In this document: in pieces, positions 15,549 through 23,032 of the stretch
Position numbering within the stretch: the stretch's first letter is position 1
How the letters are laid out: each line of letters begins with the position of its first letter
Source of the DNA: Verrucomicrobiales bacterium
Lineage (GTDB): Bacteria > Verrucomicrobiota > Verrucomicrobiia > Verrucomicrobiales > V1-33
Direction: 5' to 3'
Assembly (NCBI GenBank): GCA_018003315.1
Contig: JAGNEJ010000045.1
Location: 1-37,130, forward strand
DNA: 37,130 nt
The notes under the pieces: model-generated
Databases searched by the model: none
Told to the model about the DNA's origin: nothing
The model's input: only the letters and a program-made list of their open reading frames with translations
Position numbers and translations under genes: made by a program

Positions 15549-17099
15549 TTAGTGGAGAAAATGCCGGTATTGCGTGAAGACCATGGCCATCTCCCGCTCG
15601 TCCGCTGCGGCGATGACCTCGGCATCACGGACGCTGCCGCCCGGTTGGACAGCCGCGGTGGCACCGGCATCTGCGGCCGCAATGAGTCCGTCCGCAAATG
15701 GAAACATTGCGTCGCTGGCCACCACGCTGCCTTCGAGGCTCAATCCGGCCTCCTGGGCCTTCCAGACGGCAATGCGGCAGGAATCCACCCGTGACATCTG
15801 CCCGGCACCGATGCCCAGGGTGCGGTCGTGGGTGGCGAACACGATGGCATTGGACTTCACATGCTTGACCACCCGCCAGGCAAAACGCATCGCCTCCAGT
15901 TCTTCCTTGCTCGGCTGGCGTTGTGTGACCACTTTTTCCCCAAGATCGCTCAGTCCGAGAGCCTTGTGGTCCCGCTCCATGACCATGACGCCTCCCGGAG
16001 CGCTGCGAATGACGGGGCTGGTCTCGAGGCTCGCAGCGTAAGCCGCTTCATGCATCTGGATGAGACGCAGGTTCTTTTTCTTCTGCAGAATGGCACGGGC
16101 TTCCGGATCGAATGCCGGCGCGATGATCACATCCGTGAAAATTTCGCTGATGACGCGGGCCAGGTTTTCAGGTAGCGGACGGTTGGTGACGATGACTCCG
16201 CCAAACGGAGCCTGCTTGTCGGTTTCAAAAGCCTTGTCCCACGCAGCGCGCAGGTCTTCGTCATCACAGCCCACTCCGCAGGGGTTGGTGTGCTTGAGAA
16301 TCGCCACCGTAGGTCGCCGGAACTCCAGCACCAGTTGGGCTGCGGCCTCGATGTCCAGGACATTCGTATAACTCAGTTCCTTGCCATGAAGCTGGGTGAA
16401 ATGATCCCCAAAATTTCCATACAAGCGCGCCTCCTGATGCGGGTTGTCGCCGTAACGCAGACTCATGCTCAGCGGCAGATGCAGGCTGAAACAACTGTCG
16501 GTCGTCTGCTCCCGGTTGAGGTATTCGTGAATCGCCCTGTCGTATTCAGAAGTGCGCTGAAACACCTTGATGGCCAGGCGCTCCCGGGTCTTCAGGCTGG
16601 TTTCTCCCTTGTTGTCGCGCAGCTCTTCGAGCACCGTTTCGTAATCTGCCGGGTCCATAACCACCGTCACACTCCCATAGTTTTTCGCCGCTCCCCGCAG
16701 CATCGCCGGTCCTCCCACATCGATGTTTTCGATCGCTTCTTCCAGCGTGACATCTGCTTTGGCAATTGTCTCCTCAAAGGGATAAAGATTCACCACGAGC
16801 AAATCAATGGGAGGCACCGCGTTTTCCGCCGCCTGTGCCATGTGCGTCTTGTCATCGCGAACGTAAAGCAAGCCACCGTGGACCTTGGGGTGTAGCGTTT
16901 TGACCCGCCCGTCGAACAGTTCCGGCGCCCCAGTGTAGTCAGACACCTCGATCACAGGAACCCCCGCCAGTTTGATGGCCGCCGCCGTGCCTCCGGTGCT
17001 CAGGATTTCCACCCCCAGTTGGTGCAGGCCCTGGACGAAGGAATCCAGGCCGGTTTTGTCCGAAACGGAAATCAGCGCTCGCTTGATCGTGGTGCTCAT
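15549..17099 (-). CDS. purH: Bifunctional AICAR transformylase / IMP cyclohydrolase
   Basis: A 516-residue enzyme for the last two steps of de novo IMP synthesis. The N-terminal MGS-like cyclohydrolase domain (about 1-195) shows 'LISVSDKTGL', 'ILSTGGTA' and 'GRVKTLHPKVHGGLL'. The transformylase domain (about 200-516) shows 'LRYGDNPHQEARLYG' (214-228) and the catalytic Lys269-His270 in 'ILKHTNPCG'. ATG at 17099 is chosen because family homology begins with 'TIKRALISVSDK'; a 40-codon in-frame extension upstream crosses a leader hairpin and resembles nothing. It heads the operon purH-mtnP-unknown family. Upstream hairpins at 17120-17149 and 17204-17219 may regulate it. Confidence 0.96.
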   Translation of the reverse strand: MSTTIKRALISVSDKTGLDSFVQGLHQLGVEILSTGGTAAAIKLAGVPVIEVSDYTGAPELFDGRVKTLHPKVHGGLLYVRDDKTHMAQAAENAVPPIDLLVVNLYPFEETIAKADVTLEEAIENIDVGGPAMLRGAAKNYGSVTVVMDPADYETVLEELRDNKGETSLKTRERLAIKVFQRTSEYDRAIHEYLNREQTTDSCFSLHLPLSMSLRYGDNPHQEARLYGNFGDHFTQLHGKELSYTNVLDIEAAAQLVLEFRRPTVAILKHTNPCGVGCDDEDLRAAWDKAFETDKQAPFGGVIVTNRPLPENLARVISEIFTDVIIAPAFDPEARAILQKKKNLRLIQMHEAAYAASLETSPVIRSAPGGVMVMERDHKALGLSDLGEKVVTQRQPSKEELEAMRFAWRVVKHVKSNAIVFATHDRTLGIGAGQMSRVDSCRIAVWKAQEAGLSLEGSVVASDAMFPFADGLIAAADAGATAAVQPGGSVRDAEVIAAADEREMAMVFTQYRHFLH

Positions 17100-17119
17100 G
17101 TGGGAGAAATAGACTGAAA

Positions 17120-17149
17120 CTGGCTGGAAGGTTTCGCAAAACCAGCCAG
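17120..17149 (-). promoter_or_regulatory. Leader hairpin upstream of purH
   Basis: CTGGCTGG at 17120-17127 pairs perfectly with CCAGCCAG at 17142-17149, an 8-bp stem with a 14-base loop. A competing inner pairing GGTTT/AAACC (17130-17134 with 17139-17143) shares bases with the stem. The hairpin ends about 20 bases before the purH start codon, so it could hinder initiation or serve as a protein site. It does not match the ZTP or purine riboswitch patterns I know. Confidence 0.4.
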
Positions 17150-17193
17150 CCAGCATCGCAGCCAGCATGTGGGCACTGGCAGAGCCCTTCAAG

Positions 17194-17219
17194 TGGAAAA
17201 ACCGTGCCCGAAGCGGCAC
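17194..17219 (-). terminator. Possible attenuator or terminator in the purH leader
   Basis: On the - strand GTGCC-GCTTCG-GGCAC (17219 to 17204) is followed by GGTTTTTCC. The stem is only five base pairs and the T-run five bases, so this is a weak intrinsic terminator candidate about 105 bases before the purH start. It could act as an attenuator in the leader. An AT-rich stretch with GATAAT and the palindrome TTTTCGAAAA (about 17232-17250) lies just upstream and may hold the promoter. Confidence 0.3.
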
Positions 17220-17345
17220 CTGCCTTTATGATTTTCGAAAAAATTATCCGACATCATTAAGGCCGCCGCAAAACGACGCCACAACACCATTTGCTCGATC
17301 CGATTCGAACCAAGCCGACCGAATCACCGGCGGCGAACAAGCCGC

Positions 17346-18167
17346 TCAATAGCCGCCTGGGCTGAAGGATGCGGAGAACTGCCTCGGCTGCTCAATGGTG
17401 GCCAGGCGGTGCTGTTCCAGGGCAATCAACTGGCTCACAGTAACAAAGCGGTAGCCGCGAGCGAGCAGGCCGTCGAGCGTGGCCGGCATGGCCTCGATGG
17501 TCCCGGGGTGGATGTCGTGGGCGAGGACGATGTATCCCGGACGGGTGGCGGCGAGAATGCGCTGGGTGACGACGGATGGACCCGGGCGTTTCCAGTCGTT
17601 CGGGTCCACGGCCCAGAGAATGGTCGGATAGCCGAATTCGTTGAAAATCCACTGTTTCTGGTGGGGATTCACACTGCCTCCAGGGGGGCGGTAGGATTTG
17701 GCTACTCCGCCGGTCACCCGCAGGATGGCATCGTGGGTGCGCTGCAATTCATTGCGCAGGGGGGCGTCTGCCCAGCGGCTGGGCGCCAGCGGGTGGGTCC
17801 AGGTGTGATTGCCGAATTCATGCCCGTCGGCGGCGATGCGCCGGGCTGCTCCAGAGAATTCCCCAACCCGGTTGCCTACCACGTAAAACGTAGCCCGGAT
17901 GTTGCGCTGGCGCAGAATGTCCAGCAGGCGCGGCGTGAGCGAGGGGTGCGGGCCATCGTCGAAGGTCATCGCTATGAACGGACCCGGAGCCGCCACTTTG
18001 TTGTAGGAAAGGCGCATGCCCCCGCTGCCGGGAGGCATCGTTCCCTGATTTTGCGGATTGATGCTTGCGGTCGGGCCCGGCTTTTTGCGAAAGGGTGCGC
18101 ACTGCGAAAGCAGCACACCAGCCACGGTCAGGCCAAGGATTCCCATGATGAAGGAGGTTTTCAGCAT
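17346..18167 (-). CDS. Polysaccharide deacetylase (NodB homology domain), exported
   Basis: A 273-residue carbohydrate esterase family 4 protein, expected to remove N-acetyl groups from peptidoglycan or another amino-sugar polymer outside the cytoplasm. The N-terminus is hydrophobic ('FIMGILGLTVAGVLLSQC', 6-23). Cys23 could be a lipidated cysteine, but Gln at -1 is unusual for a lipobox. NodB motifs are complete: 'MTFDDGPHP' with Asp70-Asp71, the metal-binding H121-x3-H125 in 'NHTWTHP', 'YRPPGG', 'WAVDPNDW' and 'LAHDIHPGT'. ATG 18167 is preferred over the 76-codon upstream extension, which overlaps the next gene and has no signal. It follows the PqiA-domain gene by 73 bp on the same strand. 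Confidence 0.88.
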   Translation of the reverse strand: MLKTSFIMGILGLTVAGVLLSQCAPFRKKPGPTASINPQNQGTMPPGSGGMRLSYNKVAAPGPFIAMTFDDGPHPSLTPRLLDILRQRNIRATFYVVGNRVGEFSGAARRIAADGHEFGNHTWTHPLAPSRWADAPLRNELQRTHDAILRVTGGVAKSYRPPGGSVNPHQKQWIFNEFGYPTILWAVDPNDWKRPGPSVVTQRILAATRPGYIVLAHDIHPGTIEAMPATLDGLLARGYRFVTVSQLIALEQHRLATIEQPRQFSASFSPGGY

Positions 18168-18240
18168 GGGGTCAAATTGCCGCGACGCACGGCGAGGGTC
18201 AACGGGAATTGCGCCGTGCAGGGTCCGCGGCACCGTGGAG

Positions 18241-19437
18241 TCATTCCGCGGGTTTTCGTGGCTCGGCCTGCCGGTCCGCACGGGGCTGCCGTGACTTGCC
18301 GCCGCACAGCAGGCCGGATCCTGCCCAGTAAATTCCCAGCAGTCCGGTGATTCCGATGAGGATTCCGGCCATGAATTCCGGATGCGCTGGACCACTCAGG
18401 GTGAATTTGAAAATGCGCCCATACCATTCCGGGTTCCAGGTGCGGAACGGGTCATTGGCCGCGGACAGACGCTCCTCCTCGTTGTCCACCGGCACCAGCT
18501 TGACGTATTCGGCCCGAGTTTTGAAAATCACCGTCCCCACATCCTTCAATTCCAGTTCCTGCGGCAGGGCGAATTCCAGCTTGAGGTCCGGATCATCGAA
18601 ATTCACCGGAACCAGCGGCGTTTCAAAGGAACTGCCCTGGATCGTCTCCACCACCAGAAAGCCCTGCGGATCGTTCAAACCAATGTCGGTTGTCGCCGCC
18701 TGCAGCAGTTCCTTGAAGCGCGTCCAGGTATCCATCGACCAGAACCGGTGCTCCTCTTTGGTGAGTTCCTTGAGGCCCATGAATTTCTCCATGGAGCGCG
18801 GCACCGGACGCTTTGTCAGGTTTGTCAGGACAATGCGGTTGACCCGCCCGCCGGTATGGGCCACCGCCAGCACCGCTCCGCAGGCTGCCACCGCCACGCT
18901 GGCAATCAGCCACGGCAAATACGGCCAGACCCTCCGCTTCCGGGGCCGTGTGGTTGAGGGCATTTCCGGATCCCGCTGGATCGCCCGGTTCAAGGCCCCG
19001 CCCGCCAGCACCGAGCAGAGCACCGCGAACGAAAACAAATAGAGCCCCAGGCTCGGCAGCATCCGGATGTATTCCTTCACCTTGACCAGCAGCACCAGCA
19101 AGGCGATGACGAACACGTCGAGCATCGAGTATTTGGCCGTCCACTGGGTGAGCACGAACACCCCGTGGCGAAATTTCCGCGGCAGCCACCGCCCCCCCGC
19201 TGCGCAGAGCAGGCTCAGGCTGAACTTGACCAGCGGAAAAAGAAAACTGAAGCAGAAAATGAGTCCTGCGAGAAACCAGTGGCCGCGCTCCCAGAACGTG
19301 GTGATCCCCGTCCACACGGAAAACCACCGGCTGCCATCCACCGCATTGGCCACCAGCATCGCAGGCACAAAGTACGCGGGAATCAGGGCGGTGAGCCCCA
19401 GCAGGGAAAAAAACACAGACCAGCGGGCCGGATGCAT
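18241..19437 (-). CDS. PqiA-domain integral membrane protein with extra C-terminal domain
   Basis: A 398-residue inner-membrane protein. The first 150 residues resemble one paraquat-inducible protein A (PqiA) domain: TM helices at about 7-30, 52-78, 104-121 and 128-148, with 'WERGHWFLAGLIFCFSFLFP' and 'KYSMLDVFVIALLVLLVKVK' as hallmark segments. A further helix (about 168-194) leads to a soluble region (about 195-355) and a last helix (about 358-378). Canonical PqiA has two such domains and a MCE-protein partner (PqiB); neither a second domain nor an MCE gene is seen here. The soluble region is not recognised. The function is probably envelope lipid or stress related, by family analogy only. 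Confidence 0.75.
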   Translation of the reverse strand: MHPARWSVFFSLLGLTALIPAYFVPAMLVANAVDGSRWFSVWTGITTFWERGHWFLAGLIFCFSFLFPLVKFSLSLLCAAGGRWLPRKFRHGVFVLTQWTAKYSMLDVFVIALLVLLVKVKEYIRMLPSLGLYLFSFAVLCSVLAGGALNRAIQRDPEMPSTTRPRKRRVWPYLPWLIASVAVAACGAVLAVAHTGGRVNRIVLTNLTKRPVPRSMEKFMGLKELTKEEHRFWSMDTWTRFKELLQAATTDIGLNDPQGFLVVETIQGSSFETPLVPVNFDDPDLKLEFALPQELELKDVGTVIFKTRAEYVKLVPVDNEEERLSAANDPFRTWNPEWYGRIFKFTLSGPAHPEFMAGILIGITGLLGIYWAGSGLLCGGKSRQPRADRQAEPRKPAE

Positions 19438-19665
19438 GATTTGTCAGGGAAATTACGGCAGACATGGTGTGCGCCCGCAAGCCTGCACGGAGGCGGCACC
19501 CATTTTCTGGCCGACGGCATCCTTCCTCGGTTCTTTGCTCAAACCATTCGAAAATGAAGGGAATTTTCGCACCTGCGGAACGGCGGGAGGAAACCGGTTG
19601 GGCCAGCCACCCGCACAGTTAGAACGCAGCTGGGGCGTTTCCCGCAGGTCGCAGCACGTCTTGCT
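19438..19665. other. Intergenic region between PqiA-domain and beta-helix genes
   Basis: 228 bases without a supported gene. Both flanking genes lie on the - strand; the region is upstream of the PqiA-domain gene and downstream of the beta-helix gene. I see no hairpin with a T-run and no consensus promoter. Confidence 0.5.
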
Positions 19666-21720
19666 TCAGGGTTGTTTCGCCGCGTTGATTTTGACCGGCC
19701 ACGAGGCCCGGTCGCCGCTGGCGTAGGGGCCGATCTTTTCGAGCGGAATTGGCTGGAAGGCCAGCTTCCAGGCAGGGGAATCCTCCTGGAGGCGAAAGTT
19801 CTGGTGCTCGGCAGCGACGAATTTCGGGTCCTGCTCCAGCAGATTGTCCTGAAAGGTCACGAGTGGTTTGGCTTTTGCTTCGAAATCGCCCCAGCGGCCG
19901 CCGACGCAGATGTTGCGAGCGATGCGATTGCCTTTCGGCGCCATCGGATCGTCTTTGAGGATTCCGGGCAGTTGCGGATAGCGCGTGCTCCATGGAGGCT
20001 GGGCACAGGGCATCGCGTCAAAGCTGGCTTTCATGCCTTCGAAACCACCGGACGCCCATCCCAGGCCGCGGGCATCGACGTGGGTTGCCGGGGTGCAATC
20101 GACAAAGATGTTGTTGGCGATGGTGCAGTCCCGCCCGCCGCCGATCATCGCCGCACGGGTGACTTTGTAGAACACGTTGCCGAAAATTTCCGTTCCGCAA
20201 AATTGATCGTCCAAATAGACGCCGACGCAGCCTTGCCCTTCCAAGCCGCTGATGTGGTGCAGGTAATTGTGGCGGATGACCGTGCCGCGCATGGTCCAGT
20301 TGCGCCCGGCATAGATCGCGCCGGCGTCGCTCGACTCGGTGCAGACATCGTGAATTTCGTTCAGCTCGATGACATGATCGTTTCCACCGAAGCCGATGGC
20401 GGTGTGCGGGGAATCGTGGATCAGATTGTTTGCCACCCGCTGGCCCACGCCGCCCAGCATCAGCGCCGGGCGGTACATGCGATTCCAGCGGCTCCAGTGG
20501 TGCAGATGGTTGTTTTCCGCGGCATGACTGGCGGGTGTCAGGGTGCGGCGGTCGCCGCCGTCGAGGCTGATCCCGCCATCGCCAGTGGCGTAAACGTCGC
20601 AGCCGCGCACCGCGTGCTGTCGGCCGCCGTCAACCCGCACCGCCCAACTTCCGAAGTTGCGCAACGTGCAGCCGACAATCTGCACGTCGGTTCCGCCGGA
20701 AATCGTGATCCCGGTGCCGCGCGCCACTTCGAAAGTGATGCCGCGAAATGTGAGGTGCTCCGCGTTTTTCACCGTCAGCAGGGTCGGAAGCACCGACACA
20801 ACCGCACGGCCTTCAGCGATCGGCGTTGGGGGCCAGAAGTAGAGCACGCCCGCCTTTCGGTCCAGATACCATTCCCCTGGCTGATCAAGTTCCGCGAGGA
20901 TGTTGAAACCGTAAAACCACTGCCCCTTGCGGTAGCCGTAGCCGTGGTCAGGTTTTGTCAGGGTCAACTTCCGCGTGGCGGGGTCCAGCGATTCGATCCG
21001 CTGGCGCTGCTCTGCCCAGTCCCAAAACCAATAGCCCAGCACCCAGGCTTCCGGTTCGCCGACCCAGCGGCTGGGCCGGTCCCCTTCGTAGGTGAAAATG
21101 CCTTCCTTGCAGCCCTTGGTGCCGCGCACCTCTTCCGGCGTGGTGCCGAGCACCTCCGCTATCTTGAGAAACCCCTCGTTTGGCCCGCGGGCCAGCGTCA
21201 TCGGCTGGTCTTGGAAAAAAAGCTCCAGTCCCGGACCGCCCGTCTGGCCAAAGCCGCCGCTCATCTGTCCGAAATCAGTGACGCCCACGGCGCGCAGATC
21301 CGCCTGCACGACCTTGCTGCGGGCTTCCGGCACCAATCGCGCCAGCACCGTCTGGTCCTTCACCGGTTGCCAGCCACTCACCTCCCTTCCGCCGGTCAAA
21401 CGGACTGTGTGTCCCGACTGGGCCTTGTAAACAACCGGTGCCTCCGCAGTCCCGGAATCCTGTGCATTGAGCGCCAGCGGTTGCGCGAGTTCATACGTGC
21501 CGCCGGCTATCACGACGGCCACACCGCCCGGCGGCAGCGGGCCGAGTGCCCGCAGTTTGCGAATTTCGTTCCGCGCCCGCTCCAGTGTCGCATAGGGCTT
21601 CTCGTGCGTCCCTGCATGGGCGTCGTCACCGCCGTTGGCGACAAAAAATTCCGCTCCCGGTCCGGCATGGGCGGTGAGGATGCTAACTGCGGAAAGAAGG
21701 ACTGTTAGGATCTGCGGCAT
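19666..21720 (-). CDS. Exported right-handed parallel beta-helix protein
   Basis: A 684-residue protein with a signal peptide (1-19, 'ILTVLLSAVSILTAHA'). It opens 'EFFVANGGDDAHAGTHEKPY', the DUF1565-like start of many secreted pectate-lyase-like proteins, then 'TLERARNEIRKLRALGPLPP' and a sandwich region. Successive beta-helix coils follow between about residues 320 and 560 ('LTFRGITFEVARGTGITIS', 'VQIVGCTLRNFGSWAVRVDG', 'CDVYATGDGGISLDGGDRR', 'IIGGGRD'-like turns). Such proteins bind or cleave plant or algal polysaccharides, or are of unknown role; no catalytic residue can be assigned from sequence alone. ATG 21720 gives the signal peptide, whereas the frame upstream overlaps the ThuA gene. 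It follows ThuA by 190 bp on the same strand. Confidence 0.85.
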   Translation of the reverse strand: MPQILTVLLSAVSILTAHAGPGAEFFVANGGDDAHAGTHEKPYATLERARNEIRKLRALGPLPPGGVAVVIAGGTYELAQPLALNAQDSGTAEAPVVYKAQSGHTVRLTGGREVSGWQPVKDQTVLARLVPEARSKVVQADLRAVGVTDFGQMSGGFGQTGGPGLELFFQDQPMTLARGPNEGFLKIAEVLGTTPEEVRGTKGCKEGIFTYEGDRPSRWVGEPEAWVLGYWFWDWAEQRQRIESLDPATRKLTLTKPDHGYGYRKGQWFYGFNILAELDQPGEWYLDRKAGVLYFWPPTPIAEGRAVVSVLPTLLTVKNAEHLTFRGITFEVARGTGITISGGTDVQIVGCTLRNFGSWAVRVDGGRQHAVRGCDVYATGDGGISLDGGDRRTLTPASHAAENNHLHHWSRWNRMYRPALMLGGVGQRVANNLIHDSPHTAIGFGGNDHVIELNEIHDVCTESSDAGAIYAGRNWTMRGTVIRHNYLHHISGLEGQGCVGVYLDDQFCGTEIFGNVFYKVTRAAMIGGGRDCTIANNIFVDCTPATHVDARGLGWASGGFEGMKASFDAMPCAQPPWSTRYPQLPGILKDDPMAPKGNRIARNICVGGRWGDFEAKAKPLVTFQDNLLEQDPKFVAAEHQNFRLQEDSPAWKLAFQPIPLEKIGPYASGDRASWPVKINAAKQP

Positions 21721-21910
21721 GATGGAGAGGATGAAGGTGCTGACCGGCGTCTGGAGAGGAGGCCCGCCCTGACGAAATTCCAGATCATCCCGACGATTTC
21801 GCCGCCGGCCGCAAACCATCATCAACGCCGCCCTGGGCGCAGGAAATTGGCCGGGTGGCCGTTGGGAATCATGGAAAAATGGCGGGCCGGAGTCGGGTCC
21901 GGGCGGGCGT

Positions 21911-22861
21911 TCACTCCGCCACCACGAACTGGTGACCGTCGAAATAGACCTTGGCCACATTTTTCGGGGCGGCTTCCGCGGGCAGGTCACCGAGCGCGAA
22001 CTGGATGCCGGCGAGGTAGTGCTGGAGGACGGCTGGGTTCCAGTAGATTTCCTCGCGGTGGCCCAGCGAACAGTAGAAGGCGCGGCCTTTGCCGTACTGG
22101 CGCAGGACGCTGACGGGGTAAAGGGCATCCGGACCGTTGGTGCCCCCCTTCTTCATGTTGGTTTTCTCGTTGTCGAGCGCCAGCAGCACCCGGTGATTGT
22201 CGGTGGAAAAACTGCCGGGTTTCCATTGGTAGATTTCATCGGTGATTTCAAATCCCTTGCCGTTGAACGCCTTGTTCACGGGATTTTCGGGATCGAGATT
22301 TTTGATGCCGACTTTTTCGTGCCAGGGGTGGGCGCTGAAGACGCCGCCCATCATGTCGTGGAATTCCTTCCAGTTGTGATAGGTGTCGGTAGCGCTGTGC
22401 ATGCCGACGATGCCCTTTCCGCCGGAGACGAAATCGACAAGGTTCTGTTTGAGCCGGGTTTCCCGCTCGTCGGCGACTTTTTGTGCGGCGGCGTCTGCAG
22501 GCTTGTCCTTGGGGCGGAAGACTTCACCGGTGGTGTTGAGAAAGATCACGGCGTCATATTTTTTGAGGCTGTCGGCCTCAAACGCGCTGTCATCCTCCGT
22601 AGCGGTCACGGTGAAGGCACCGGTTTTTTCCCCGAGCCGCTTCATCGTTTCGATGCCGATTTCAATGCTGCTGTGGCGGAAGCCGTTGGTTTTGGAAAAA
22701 ACGAGCACCTGATGCTGCTTTTTCGGTTTGGCAGCGGGTTCGGATGGAAGAGCGGCCTTGACCTTTTCGATCATGTCCGGTTTGGCTTCGCCAGCGATCA
22801 AAAAGCCTGCGATGCCTGCGCAGGCGGCGAGCGGGAGGACCAGAGAGAATGATTTTTTCAT
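21911..22861 (-). CDS. Exported ThuA-domain protein
   Basis: A 316-residue protein of the ThuA family, a glutamine-amidotransferase-like fold linked to trehalose and sugar use in some bacteria and common as secreted proteins in this phylum. The signal peptide is at 1-24 ('SLVLPLAACAGIAGFLIAGEA'). The domain (about 50-295) shows 'QVLVFSKTNGFRHSSIEIG', 'YDAVIFLNTTGEVF', 'GKGIVGMHSATDTYHNW' and 'GRAFYCSLGHREEIYWNP'. ATG 22861 is chosen for the signal peptide; the longer open frame upstream is antisense to the M16 gene. It is divergent from the M16 peptidase, with 171 bp between the starts. The substrate is unknown. Confidence 0.9.
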   Translation of the reverse strand: MKKSFSLVLPLAACAGIAGFLIAGEAKPDMIEKVKAALPSEPAAKPKKQHQVLVFSKTNGFRHSSIEIGIETMKRLGEKTGAFTVTATEDDSAFEADSLKKYDAVIFLNTTGEVFRPKDKPADAAAQKVADERETRLKQNLVDFVSGGKGIVGMHSATDTYHNWKEFHDMMGGVFSAHPWHEKVGIKNLDPENPVNKAFNGKGFEITDEIYQWKPGSFSTDNHRVLLALDNEKTNMKKGGTNGPDALYPVSVLRQYGKGRAFYCSLGHREEIYWNPAVLQHYLAGIQFALGDLPAEAAPKNVAKVYFDGHQFVVAE

Positions 22862-22996
22862 GGTGAGAAAAGGATTTTCCCGCCACGCGCTGACACGGCA
22901 AGACCAATTCCGGAGGCTCAGCCTACGCGTAAACGGCGATGGATGAGGCGCAACGGCGTCATGCGGCAACGCCTTGGCATGGAGACACTGCCCCAT

Positions 22997-23025
22997 TTGA
23001 CAAGACTTCCTCCAACCCGCATAGC
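22997..23025 (+). promoter_or_regulatory. Candidate promoter of the M16 peptidase gene
   Basis: A perfect -35 box TTGACA (22997-23002), a 17-bp spacer and a weak -10 CATAGC (23020-23025). Transcription would start within a base or two of ATG 23033, giving a leaderless mRNA. The -10 box is poor, so this is tentative. Confidence 0.35.
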
Positions 23026-23032
23026 TCCCACC

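Noticed and set aside
17100..17219. 40-codon N-terminal extension of purH
   Set aside because: Family homology begins at 'TIKRALISVSDK', and the extension crosses leader hairpins and has no similarity.
17100..17345. ZTP (pfl) or purine riboswitch upstream of purH
   Set aside because: I looked for the conserved ZTP pseudoknot segments and purine-riboswitch core and found neither; only hairpins remain.
19672..21708. 678-codon + strand frame opposite the beta-helix gene
   Set aside because: The - strand frame has a signal peptide and clear beta-helix content. The + frame is a compositional shadow without domain similarity.
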